Position numbers and translations under genes: made by a program. From Orobanche coerulescens (lineage: Eukaryota; Streptophyta; Magnoliopsida; Lamiales; Orobanchaceae), in contig CM065805.1 in the NCBI GenBank assembly GCA_033398695.1, forward strand, positions 163,843,787 through 163,907,786: a DNA stretch of 64,000 nt, in the 5' to 3' direction. Numbering within the stretch: position 1 is the stretch's first letter; every line of letters begins with the position of its first letter. This document shows positions 23,074 through 34,987 of the stretch, in pieces. Below the pieces are notes generated by a model. It was not told the DNA's origin. It did not search any database and saw nothing but the letters and a program-made list of their open reading frames with translations.

Positions 23074-25873
23074 TGTAATATCCGCAATTTTCGATTTTCG
23101 GTAAATTTCTTTTTTCGGCTGGAGTCCATTTTGACGACTCGCTCATGACCGTTTCGTCATTATGAGAATGATTAATTCTGAACTTTTTGTCATCCGAGTT
23201 CGTTTTGGTGTCGTTTTGTTGAGTTCCGTGCTTTTTAGCGGTTTTTCCGCACTTGAGTTCGATTCTTGCGAATCTCGTCCGAAACTGTTGTTTCGACTTT
23301 CTCGTAAGTTCATTTAATGTTAATATTCATGTTGCGAGCTTTGGGTTGGTGTTTCGATCACGTATCGTGATTTTCGGGCATTTTGGGCCATTTTCGTAAT
23401 TTCCCAAAGTTTGGGGTAATTACTTTCCGTTGTCGAATTTCGAGCCTTCGGGTGGTCGGAATCGTGTGTTCTCTTAGTGCTCGGATTCGTCTTTGCGAGT
23501 ACTTCGTAACCGTATCTTCGATTCGTACTCAGGTTCGGGTTTCGGGGTCGTTTGGCAGTTACGTACGTAAGGCCGATTCGTCGTAAGGCCACGGCCGTGC
23601 GTTTAACGCTTCCCGGCATTTCCAGCGATCCGTTCGGCCATGGCGGTTACGTCGTAAGCCATGGCGGTTATGTATACGTAACCGGCCGGCACGGCTTTAT
23701 TTAAGGCTGGCGGCGTTTTCTTCAGCCATTTCACTCGGTTTTCCTTCTCTTCCGCGGCTGGAGGTGTTGGAATCATGTAAGGATGTTGTTATACAATTAA
23801 TCCATGAAGTTTTGAGTTTCATATCATCAATCATCCATCCTATAACATCCTCCGATCTACCGAATCAGGTCAGATTTCCTAGAAATATAGTTTTGGGGAA
23901 TTTGGGTGTTTTGGTTGTTTTCGTCCGATTAATCGGATTTAACTTAGGATTATGATGTATTGATGAATATTTAGATGTATTATATCATTTCCCTTGTTAT
24001 TCCATGGTTGTATCGTATCGATTCGTTGTTTTGGTCGAGTTCTTGATCGACGCCTTGAAGGTGTCCGATAAAATGTCATAGAGGGGTTTTCGGGCGTTCT
24101 ACGATTATTCTTCCTTGTATGATCGATGATTTATTGATTATATGTTGTTAGGGTCGAATTCTTGTGAAGAACTCGAGTCGGAACCCTTCCGTTCGTTGTC
24201 TTCTTCGGGGTCCGAGCTTCCCGATCGAACCGTGTTCTTCGGAGCGTTTAGTAGCGGTTATTAAGGCAAGTATCTTATTATACGACTTGTATCTTGTGAC
24301 TAGTAATTACGTATGATATGTATGATGATTTTGCTTGCCTCCGTAAATATGTTCCGTTTGAGTAGGTTGTGTTTTCCAAATTTGAAGGCTTTGTGATAAT
24401 AGTGATATATTGGTATCCGTGTTAGGCGTTGTGCCATTTGTGCGGGATTGCGATGTACATATGAGATGGTTGTACACGTGGTTGTTCAATGTATTGTGTC
24501 GAATGTGTGTTATGTTGGTTAAATGTCGTTGATTGATGATAGTTGTTGCGAGTGTCGAGGTTGTGTTATGTGCGTGCAATATGCGATTTTGTGGTGATCA
24601 AGGTGATTGATTAATTGTGCTCATTGGTGTATGTAATGTGAATGTGAATATGTGTGTGACCGCTAAGTTCACTCGTGTTGGTTCGACGACCTACGAGGAT
24701 TCGTGGCGGTGGACTACGGGATCGGAACTTAGTGAGTGCGAGGTCCAATCGTGGTCCAGCGAGGCCTACGATAACGCATGGCAATGGACCATGAGTTTCG
24801 GACACGGTCGTCAACCGGGTGAGCTCGATGGGGCTTACGGTGACACGTGGCGGTGGACTACGATGTCGGGATGTGTGTGATTGTTGTGATTGATATAGTC
24901 CGTGCGGGTTGTTATGCCTACGGAGACACGTGACATGGATCACGGTGTCGGGATTGGTTATGTTTGGTTAATAGTCCGTGTGGGTTGTTGAACCTACGGA
25001 GACACGTGGATGGATCACGGTGTTGGAATTGATTATGTTTGTTTAATTGTGCGTGATGTAGTCGTGCGGGTTGTTGAACCTACGGAGACACGTGACAGTG
25101 GATCACGGTGTCATGAGCATGATACTTTCAAATCAAAGTTTTTAAAGGAAAAGTTTTAAGAAAGAATGTTGGGCGAGCCCCACGAGATTTATGGAAATGT
25201 TTAGGTATTGTAAATGTTGAATTATGAAACAAGTTTTGGGTTAAGGCCCTTAATGTTTACGAAAAGGTTTTGTAAATTGGGACTCGAGGTCCAAAAGAAT
25301 TTCGCTTTAAAAATCCCCGAGATGATGTGTTCCTTTTCAAATATCTCTTATTTGAGTTCGAAATTCTAAAACTTCTGGGAACATTTTGATAATTGATTTC
25401 CGTATTAAATTTGTAGTTGCTATTTGCTTGTTACATTTCGTATGGTTTGATACTTGCACTAGTAAAGCGGTGGAGTTTTACTAACCCCAGTAATGTCGGG
25501 ATGGATGTCCTTTTGCGTCGGTACATGCGGATTCAGGGAGCAATCACAAGATTGGCACAAGAGGATGACGAGCTACGATACTAATCATGAGTCGAGTTAT
25601 TTTGATTTTGTTGTGTTGTCGAGTTGATTTGAGTCTTGTTGTATTGTATTTCAACCCCTGTGTGGGTAATGTTATTTAAGTCGATTTTATCGATTGGGTT
25701 GTGTGACCTCATCGGTCTGTGTATTCACGTGTAAGTGACCACATCGTCTGTATCATTTTATTGTTTGACCACAGTGGGCAAGCATTTGGTTGTTTACGGA
25801 TGTTTAGCTGGTAGATCCTTGTGGAAAGGGTCTACGGCGTGTAATATTCCCATATGGTTTTGGGGATGTTACA
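23074..25873 (+). repeat. 5' LTR of the LARD-like element (2.8 kb)
   Basis: Carries a TATA-like box (tttatttaagg) at 23697. Just upstream is a GC-rich patch with repeated 'catggcggtta' and 'cgtaag' units. Further on (24690-25110) are several copies of a 'cctacggagacacgtg...atcacggtgt' unit, about 90-110 bp apart. It is about 97 bp shorter than the 3' LTR because of many small deletions. Confidence 0.9.
24890..25115. repeat. Tandem ~100-bp units inside the LARD LTR, 5' copy
   Basis: Three consecutive units each contain 'gggttgtt', then 'cctacggagacacgtg', then 'ggatcacggtgt', at about 24905-24955, 24980-25022 and 25068-25112. Related, more diverged units precede them from 24690. The 3' LTR has the same series at 30665-30885. 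Confidence 0.75.
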
Positions 25874-28751
25874 ATTATGGTATCGGAGCTTAGGTTGCGG
25901 AAACTGAGGCATCGGGTCGAGTCAGTCGTGGTTTGTCGAGTAATGTGTTGTCTTGTCGTTCGAGTCGTCAGGTGACAAGTTGAGTTGTGCGTAGTCACAA
26001 CGTGTCGGATATGTTGTCGGATGAGATTAGTATCGTGGGCGACCGTCATCTCCGTGCGGCCTGTGGACGTAAGTCTCCTCTTTTATGCGAAGTACCTGTG
26101 TATCATGATTGTATCTAAATGAGTTAATTGCGGTGCATAATTTTATTTGCACGGTGTTGTGAATATAGTTGTATTTAATACGTGTGACATATAGTATATG
26201 TATAAAACTGGGTCTATTGTTGTTTTACCTTTGAACCACTGTGAGGGGTGGTATGGTGTGAAAATTGAGAACCTTGTTGGGTTTCGAATAAGGTATCGAC
26301 GATTGAGTTCGTGAGAAACTCCGAGGAATGGTTTTGTTATATGTTTAAACTAGATGTTGTGAGACGTATTCAATTGGATTGTGCATGTGGGACTGTATTT
26401 TTTTTTCTGCTGCGTGAGTTCTTTTGTAATGGCTTTCGGTATTTTACCGACTGAGTTTTATTTTGAAAATCGATTCCCTTAACCGAGTTTTTGGCGTTAG
26501 GGCCTTGATCGTTTTGGCGAAATTCTCATGACGGTATTTAGTATTTTCTAAATGGTTTTTATCCTGGTGGGTTCCGGCGCGGGACCCACAGCGCTATAAT
26601 GTTCTGGGTAATTACCTGAGATTTTTGGGCATTCTAGCCCATTGAATTATCTTTGAAAACATTGAGTATCCTAGAAATAAATTTCGAGAAGTACGTTTAA
26701 AATGAATTATTTTCTCGTGGTACATCCAAGGTGCCACAATATGTTTCAAAATTCTTCTACCTCGAGGACCAAAATGTTTTGAGATATTTCCAATGTTTTA
26801 GAAACACTTTTACTTAGACCCGAGGGTCGAATATTTTCGAAAGTTTTTCACGAAAAGAAAGTGTCCTCATTTTTATCAAATGCGAAATGGTTCTCCAAAG
26901 TCTCGATAACGATATTTCCCGTTTGTATTTTTTTTTGAAACGTGATACTCAAGATCAACCGGTGTTTTTCCTAAATTATTTTCAAAAGGTGGTTTTCGTT
27001 TGTTTTAAAAAAAAACCCATCATTTCCTGCTTGTGGTCGGAGAAGGTGTGTATGATGTTGGTATTGTTGTTAGGGTGTTAGCCCTCCGAATTGTGATTGA
27101 ATTGGTGGTGAACGTTGAGTCGTTCGCCACGCATATGTTTTGTTAGCCCTTTGTGGGAGGTGTGATGACGATTTTTAATGTTGTCATTTCATGGCGGTTT
27201 GCGTGTTATCGCACTTTGTGTGGTATTAAAGCTTGGGTTTGTACGTTTGTGTACATGTGTGATTGTTTCATGATGTTTGTAATTGTGTGCTAGTCATTGT
27301 TCGGGCCGTTAAGGTCGCGACGATAACGTCGTTCTTTGTAGTGTTTGTGTGTATTATTTTACGATGGTAATCGTTGTATATGATATATGTTATGATTCTT
27401 TGTTGTGCCAAGTTGGCATCTCCGGTTTGTTGTTTTGCGGCGTTATATTCCATTGTACCTAGCATTTGTATTTTCGGTATGCCGAGCCGAGGTGTTTCAG
27501 CGTGGTGTCTTTGAGGGCATGCACGTACCAATTATTTTTCTCGTCACAGATCCGGTTTTGCGAGTTGGGTTCCGAGTCTTTGGGCGCGAACTTGATCTGA
27601 GATATGAGGCTCGGCTCTGAGAGGCCCATGGGAGATGTTTCTGTCGTTTGCTTTTTGTGTTGTCACCTTACTCCAATTGTTGTGAGTTGCGGGAACGACA
27701 TTTCTTTTATAAGAGGTCGAATGTAATGCCCGTATCGTTTTGACTTCTGTATTTCCTCTTTCTCAGGTCTATCAACTCGCTCGTGTTTGTTGATACTTTC
27801 TGGACTTGTTCTGTATTTCGGTTTCGTCGTTCGAACGAGCTGTGATCTTGTTTTGGGTCGATCTGGTTATCGCTGTGACATTTCCGAGTCCGGTTCGATT
27901 CTTGTGAACCTTTTTCGGAAGTAACATCTTTCGGTTCTATTAGTTCTTTTATTCGAAGTGGATCGGATTTTGAACTTCTGTATTTTCGACTCTGTCAACT
28001 AGTTTATGTTCGTTGACATTTTCTGAGCTTGTCCTGCCTCTTGCTTTTGTTGATCAAACGAGCATGGTATTGTTTCGGAATAACTCGTTTGTTGTTGTAA
28101 TTTTTCAATTTCTATTCCCTTTCCTGTGGATCTTATGTGAAGGCACATGTTGTTTTCACCGGATCATATATTGTCTCGAGTCGAGATGTGAACATTGGAG
28201 TTGTTGTTTGAATTTTATTGTTCTTCGTGATTCGAACGTGATTGTTCGGTTTTTGTTGTCTCGATCGTTGTGGTTCGATCGTTTGATTGATCGGTTTTTG
28301 TTGATCTCGTTTCGTGATTGTTGAACGTTCAGACTCCTTCGTAATTCCCTTAAGTTCGAGATTAGTCTCGTTTCGATCTTCCAACCCTTGGGCGGTGGAA
28401 TTCCATATTTGTTCAGCGTTTGGCTCGCGTTTTGATTGATGAACTGTTGGGTTGGTCAATCGTATTGATTTTTGTTCGTTGTGTTTTGTGATTGTTCAGA
28501 TAATCGACTCGATTGTATTATCTGTTTGATGACGCTTGTCACTTGTTGATTTTATTATGTCTCTACCGGTGGCGTCGTGTTGGTCGTCGTGGAGCGTGTT
28601 TTCACGCCGTATATTCCGTTGCGTTGCTTGTAACGTTTCTCCATTGGGCATGAGTTACGTGCTTCTTGTGTATCTAGTTGAGTTTTTCCGGGATATTCCT
28701 TCTCCTACTTGTTTTAAGTTTCGGACGAAACTTCTTTTAAGGAGGGTAGAA
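25874..28751 (+). other. Non-coding interior of the LARD-like element
   Basis: About 2.9 kb with a primer-binding site at the left end and a polypurine tract at the right, but no coding capacity for a known domain. At 27690-27735 there is a second, degenerate copy of the 3' junction (a purine-rich stretch then 'atgtaatgcccg'), about 1.03 kb before the real one. After it, two diverged ~240-bp units (from about 27735 and 27975) share 'acttctgtatttt' and 'gttgaca/gttgata' blocks. Confidence 0.65.
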
Positions 28752-31648
28752 TGTAATATCCGCAATTTTCGATTTTCGGTAAATTTCTTTTTTTGGTGAG
28801 TCCATTTTGACGACTCGCTCATGACCGTTTCGTCATTCGAGAATGATTAATTCTGAACTTTTTGTCATCCGAGTTCGTTTGGTGTCGTTTTGTTGAGTTC
28901 CGTGCTTTTTAGCGGTTTTTCCGCACTTGAGTTCGATTCTTGCGAATCTCGTCCGAAACTGTTGTTTCGACTTTCTCGTAAGTTCATTTAATGTTAATAT
29001 TCATGTTGCGAGCTTTGGGTTGGTGTTTCGATCACGTATCGTGATTTTCGGGCGTTTTGGGCCATTTTCGTAATTTCCCAAAGTTTGGGGTAATTACTTT
29101 CCGTTGTCGAATTTCGAGCCTTCGGGTGGTCGGAATCGTGTGTTTTCTTAGTGCTCGGATTCGTCTTTGCGAGTACTTCGTAACCGTATCTTCGATTCGT
29201 ACTCAGGTTCGGGTTTCGGGGTCGTTTGGCCGTCGGAGTTGGTCCCGGCCGAGTCATGGTCGGGCATGCTCGGGCCAGGCCAGCCCTGGCCGAGTAACGT
29301 GCGATAGTGATCGGCGATTCGTCGTAAGGCGATTACGTCGTAAGGCCACTGGGCGTAACGTCGTAACGCTTCCGGCATTTCAGGCGATCCGTTCGGCCAT
29401 GGCCGATTCGTCGTAAGCCATGGCGATTCGTCGTAACCGTGGCCGATCGGCCTATTTAAGGCACAGCGGCGTTTTCTTGACCATTTCACTCGGTTTTCCT
29501 TCTCTTCCGCGGCACGAGGTGATGGAAACATGGAAGCATGTAGTAAAAAAATAAATACATGAACATTTGATTTACATATCATCAATCATCCATCCTATAA
29601 CAACATCCGATCTACCGAATCATGTAAGATTTACTAGAAATCAAGTTTTGGGGAATTTGGGTGTTTTGGTTGTTTTCGTCCGATTAATCCGATTTAACTT
29701 GGGATTATGATGTATTGATGAATATTTAGATGTATTATATCATTTCCCTTGTTATTCCATGGTTGTATCGTATCGATTCGTTGTTTTGGTCGAGTTCTTG
29801 ATCGACGCCTTGAAGGTGTCCGATAAAATGTCATAGAGGGGTTTTCGGGCGTTCTACGATTATTCTTCCTTGTATGATCGATGATTTATTGATTATATGT
29901 TGTTAGGGTCGAATTCTTGTGAAGAACTCAGTGGAACCCTTCCGTTCGTTGTCTTCTTGAGTCGAGCTTCCGATCGAACCGTGTTCTTCGGAGCGTTTAG
30001 TAGCGGTTATTAAGGCAAGTATCTTATTATACGACTTGTATCTTGTGACTAGTAATTACGTATGATATGTATGACGATTTTGCTTGCCTCCGTAAATATG
30101 TTCCGTTTGAGTAGGTTGTGTTTTCCGAAATTTGAAGGCTTTGTGATAATAGTGATATATTGGTATCCGTGTTAGGCGTTGTGCCATTTGTGCAGGATTG
30201 CGATGTACATATGAGATGGTTGTACACGTGGTTGTTCAATGTACTGTGTACCGAATGTGTGTTATGTTGGTTAAATGTCGTTGATTGATGATAGTTGTTG
30301 CGAGTGTTGAGGTTGTGTTATGTGCGTGCAATGTACGATTTTGTGGTGATCAAGGTGATTGATTAATTGTGCTCATTGTTGTATGTAATGTGAATGTGAA
30401 TATGTGTGTGACCGCTAAGTTCACTCGTGTTGGTTCGACGGGACCTACGAGGATTCGTGGCAGTGGACTACGGGATCAGAACTTAGTGAGGTACCGAGGT
30501 CAATCGTCTTTGATGCAGCGAGGCCTACGATAACGCATGGCAGTGGACCATGAGTTTCGGACACAGTGCGTCCAACCGGGTGAGCTCGATGGGGCTTACG
30601 GTGACACGTGGCAGTGGACTACGGTGTCAGGACTGTGTGTGTGATTGTTGTGATTGATATAGTCTGTGCGGGTTGTTATGCCTACGGAGACACGTGACAG
30701 TGGATCACGGTGTCGGGATTGGTTATGTTTGGTTAATAGTCCGTGTGGGTTGTTGAACCTACGGAGACACGTGACAGTGGATCACGGTGTTGGAATTGAT
30801 TATGTTTGTTTAATTGTGCGTGATGTAGTCCGTGCGGGTTGTTGAACCTACGGAGACACGTGACAGTGGATCACGGTGTCATGAGCATGATACTTTCAAA
30901 TCAAAGTTTTTAAAGGAAAAGTTTTAAGAAAGAATGTTGGGCCGAGCCCCACGAGATTTATGGAAATGTTTCCGGTATTGTAAACTGTTGAATTATGAAA
31001 CAAGTTTTGGGTTAAGGCCCTTAAGTTTTTCGAAAAGGTTTTGTAAATTGGGATTCGAGGTCCAAAAGAATTTCGCTTTAAAAATCCCCGAGATGATGTG
31101 TTCCTTTTCAAATATCTCTTATTTGAGTTCGAAATTCTAAAACTTCTGGAACATTTTGATAATTGATTTCCGTATTAAATTCGTAGTTGCTATTTGCTTG
31201 TTACATTTCGTATGGTTTGATACTTGCACTAGTAAAACAGTGGAGTTTACTAACCCCGAGTAATCGGGGTGGATGTCTGCTTGCGTCAGGTACATGCGGT
31301 CGGGGAGCAGTCACAAGATTGGCACAAGAGGATGACGAGCTACGATACTAATCATGAGTCGAGAGTTATTTTGATTTTTGTTGTGTTGTCAGAGTTGATT
31401 TCAGTCTTCCGCTGTATTGTATTTCAACCCCTGTGTGGGTAATGTTATTTAATTCAGTTTTATCGATTGGGTTGTGTGACCTCATCGATGCTGTATTCAC
31501 GTGTAAGTGACCACATCGGTCTGTATCATTTTATTGTTTGACCCTGGTCGGGCAAGCATTTGGTTGTTTACGGATGTTTAGCCTGGTAGATCCTTGTGGA
31601 AAGGGTCTACGGCGTGTAATATTCCCATATGGTTTTGGGGATGTTACA
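28752..31648 (+). repeat. 3' LTR of the LARD-like element (2.9 kb)
   Basis: Starts TGTAATATCC after the polypurine tract aaggagggtagaa and ends in TGTTACA at 31648, followed by the cgctg duplication. Its TATA-like box (tatttaag, 29453) is preceded at 29315-29445 by about five copies of a cgattcgtcgtaa-type unit. It appears to preserve sequence lost in the 5' copy. Confidence 0.9.
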
Positions 31649-32375
31649 CGCTGTACTCTGTGCCGCGGCTCACTTATGTTGTGCCGAGGCCCACCGTTCG
31701 GAATTTGAACAGCCCAGGTAGTCTTATAACACGCATTCGGCTGACCCCAGGTACATTTCCTTCCCCTTTCCTTTGCACAAGCGATCGGCCGACTCTTCCC
31801 TTCTTCTTTTTCCTCTTGCGAACTACAATCTATACCAGGTAATCCTAATTCCCTTGATCCTTATCGTTACATGATTTGAAAAGTAAGTTAGTTGTTCATT
31901 GATTGATTATGTTGATTAGTTTTTTTTTTCAAAAGTTCTAACAAGTTGAGTTGAGGATATGATGGTTTTGATCGATTTTTAATGATTATTTTCGATTATG
32001 AATGAATTGAATATGTCGTTTGTCATGAAGAATGATTCGTGTTGTTGTTTTTGGGGATTTAATGAAGTTATAGTCATATTTGTTCTTCAATTAAAAGGAT
32101 GCACTCAAGGTGTTTGATGAAATGCCTGAATGAAGTTTTTGATGAATGTTAAGTCAATGTTTTGAACTATGTGCAACAAACTCGTTTCTGGATTTACAGC
32201 GACTCCAACCTTTACGACAGTTTTAAGCGTAGAATGCTCAATTTCAATTTTCTCTCATGGCGGTGCTAGCTCGTTAGATTCTTGATTCATGTTTAGATAT
32301 CCTTAGCCGAGTAATGTCATTCTCATTATTGTTTAAGTAAGAAAACTCCGGTGTTTAACGTTTCAGGAACTCGCT

Positions 32376-33426
32376 ATGGCTAGAACCAAAAAGCTCAGCA
32401 AAAGGGCCAGGACTCAGTCGTCCCCCACACGAGGGGAAACTTCTCATAGTCGGGCCGAGTCGGAGGCGCATCAATTCTCTGACCCGGAGATCCATAAAAT
32501 CTTCAACGAGAAGATTCGCCCTCGACCTATGATCCCGGAGAGGGGATTTTCTCCCAGCCCCCCAGGATGGGGAACTTCTGACCATGATCAACGAGATGGG
32601 GTGGGCCCGTTTTGATGCACCTCCCGAGCCAGCGGTGATATCTATTGTGCAGGAGTTTTATGCGAGCGCTTTGTTGAAGCACATTCGGGCGGGGCAGATG
32701 TTACAGCAGTTAGACACTCGGACTCAGGTCGTAGTCCGAGGCATTACGGTGGATTTTTCTGTAGCTGCTATTCGGATGTTATTTGAGCTGCCGGTGGTTG
32801 ATGAGACGGCTTATACGCGAGTTATGGATAGCCTCACGAAGGAGGCTCTGCTCGAGACTCTTACACAGCCCGACTCCGACTGGGAGAGGCGCACACCGGC
32901 TTCTTCCACCTTCTACTTTAAGAGCTCGCGCCTCAGTCGGTTCGGGCGAGCCTGGTTGTACTTCATCTGCGCACGTATTGACCCTACCTCGCAGATCCAC
33001 ACTGTTTTTCTCTCCCGAGCCCGTACATTATATGCCATCACCTCCGGGCTGCGATTCGATGTGGCTCCTCTCCTGGTCCGATCTATCTTCCAGTGTATTC
33101 AGGGAGGGGCCAAGACGGGGCTGAAGCACCCCTCTCTTATCTGCGCTCTGTGCCGGCAGTCGGGGATGACGTGGTCGGATGACGAGCCGATGTTAGCCCC
33201 CCAGGGCCCGATCGACCATCGCATCATTTCTCACTTCGATCAGTGGGGGAGCGCCAGCACACGCTCGGGGGCGAGGATTTTTACTTGACGAGGCACACGA
33301 GCAGTCCCCCGAGCCTCTTCTTCTGATGCATGAGCAGATGGAGTCCAGCCCGCCGCCCGACAGAGAGCGCTTGCAGGCGATGTTCGACGGATTGAGAGAG
33401 GAGATGAGGAGAGAGAGAGAGGAGTT

Positions 33427-33460
<34 letters not shown>

Positions 33461-33714
33461 TCCTGGCTGAGATGAGAGAGGAGAGGCGGACGGAGAGGGA
33501 GAGCATCATTGCTGCCGTCCGAGATGAGATGCGAGAGCAGGCCCGCCGGGCCAACCGGCGTGATACGAGGCGCTTGGCATCGAGGGATGCCTACCACCAG
33601 GAGCACCTTGCTGCATGGACGGCCCACATTATGCACCCGGACGGGCCATTCATTCCACCGGCTCGGCCAGCCACACCACCCTCCTCGCCGGACGACGCCG
33701 GCACCAGTTCGTGA
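32376..33714 (+). pseudogene. Athila 3' ORF, 'putative plant transposon protein' family, frameshifted
   Basis: The first frame (32376-32615) starts MARTKKLSKRARTQ and is Lys/Arg/Ser-rich. The second (32584-33288) contains the core domain: 'VVRGITVDFSVAAIRMLFELP', 'FYFKSSRLSRFGRAWLYFI' and 'PLLVRSIFQCI'. This resembles the domain called putative plant transposon protein (Transposase_32) that Athila-type elements carry downstream of pol; its role is unknown to me. A stop at 33286-33288 and a frame change inside a (GA)n run (33395-33460) separate it from an Arg/Glu-rich C-terminal part (33472-33714). The two shifts nearly compensate, so the original protein was longer, with a charged coiled-coil-like tail. 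Confidence 0.65.
33395..33460. repeat. (GA)n microsatellite inside the Athila 3' ORF
   Basis: A long run of gagaga interrupted by 'gaggagttgagg'. It encodes alternating Arg/Glu in one frame. Length changes here switch the downstream frame. Confidence 0.9.
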
Positions 33715-34987
33715 GCTGACTGTAGGGGAGTACTTGACCTTTTTCTTTCATTGCATATTATTATTTTCGTCCATTGAGGTCAATGTACGTCCTAAGTTTG
33801 GGGGGGTTTACTTTCTGTTGATATATTTATTGCTGTACTTATTCGTTGCACTTTTCATTATTTTTTGTTATTTTTGTTGTTGCTAGCCTTGCTTGTCATG
33901 ATTTTACTCTTATTCGTGAATTTTTTGTGCTCCTTTTTGTGTGAAACTGATGTTACAATACTGATTTCTCTCGGAAGAAACGGTTGAGTTTAGTTGAGTT
34001 GCAGTCAGCGACATCTGTTTCTGTTAAGTCTTCATTTAGGTCCGAAATTTTTTCATTTTTGTAGAAATCTTAGCAGATAAGAAAGGAGACATACGTGTTT
34101 TCAAATCGCCGTCTATACGTTTGGTTACATTTTTCGCGTAGCTAGTCGTCCAGTAACATAAGTCGTGTGGGCACCTAATTTGAGTTTAGAGTCGGACAGT
34201 TTTTCCCAAAAGTCGAGATATTATTTGTTCTATAATGGGAAGTCTAGTAACCGGGGGTATTCACGTGACCCGTTGGTTACTCTCGCGTAAAACGACGACC
34301 CTAATTAGACTAGTGGTTTAGAGATTTCGCATGTGCCGATGATGGGGAGCCTAGTAACCGGGGGTATTCGCGTGACCCGTTGTTTATTCTCGCGTAAAAT
34401 AGCAACCTTGAATCGGACATGCGGGAATAGCTATTCGAGTTGTTTCTCCGTTGTGGAGGGGAACTTAGTAACTAGAAGCATCCATGTGCCCCATGAGTGT
34501 CTTTTACGTCAAACGGTTCCCCAACACATGAGAATGGAATTCCACCCTAGGATTGTCCCGATGAAACATCCCGAGATCCGAACCTAGTGGTCAACTCGAA
34601 TCATCTTATTAAGTATATATAAGGGAATACTGTCTGAGGGTTATTTTTTTATGAAACTCTTGAAATTTTTGCCACTAGACTGTGGGATTGGGCGAGTTAG
34701 CTTGTTTATTTTAACCTTTCATATTGACGGTCGATTAAATTCACGCTTGTTAATCTTTGAGCTTGATTTTCTTCATGAACGAGTGATTAGGACTGAAGTT
34801 GGCTACTTCGTGGAATCAGTGTCCTGGATGTAACTCACTAATACGATACTTGTACTATTCTTTGAGATTTTCAGGGTGGTATTGATTAGGTTGAGCACTA
34901 TGAGTTGCACGATTATTCATGATATTCTTTTGTTGAAATAAATTCTTTTTGCTTGAGGACAAGCAAAGGCTCAAGTTTGGGGGTATT
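33715..34987 (+). other. Athila 3' non-coding region with tandem units and polypurine tracts
   Basis: Between the 3' ORF and the LTR there is a polypurine-like block at 33791-33806 (cctaagtttgggggggtt), three diverged units of about 115-125 bp at 34225-34530, and the functional-looking polypurine tract 'caagtttgggggta' at 34972-34985 directly before the LTR. Each tandem unit contains 'ctagtaaccgggggtattc', 'cgtgacccgttg' and 'tctcgcgtaaaa' or a decayed version. No gene is seen. Confidence 0.7.

Larger units (their letters stand above)
23074..31648 (+). mobile_element. Large non-coding LTR retrotransposon (LARD-like, Tekay-related) nested in Athila
   Basis: LTRs of 2800 bp (23074-25873) and 2897 bp (28752-31648) surround 2878 bp of internal DNA. 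Both LTRs start TGTAATATCC and end ..GGATGTTACA, with a perfect cgctg duplication. A tRNA-Met-type primer site 'tggtatcggagc' lies at 25878 and a polypurine tract at about 28738-28748. The interior has no gag or pol domain in any frame. The LTR 3' end, primer site and a remnant pol tail beside the polypurine tract (degraded 'FRTKLLLRRVECN'-type translation near 28715-28752) match Tekay chromoviruses, so Tekay proteins are the likely helper. Confidence 0.88.

Noticed and set aside
28013..28459. ORFs of 103-108 codons in the LARD interior
   Set aside because: No domain on either strand and no conserved counterpart; they lie in T/G-rich non-coding sequence.
33193..33636. Serine/leucine-rich minus-strand ORFs
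   Set aside because: They are antisense shadows of the (GA)n run and the Athila 3' ORF.
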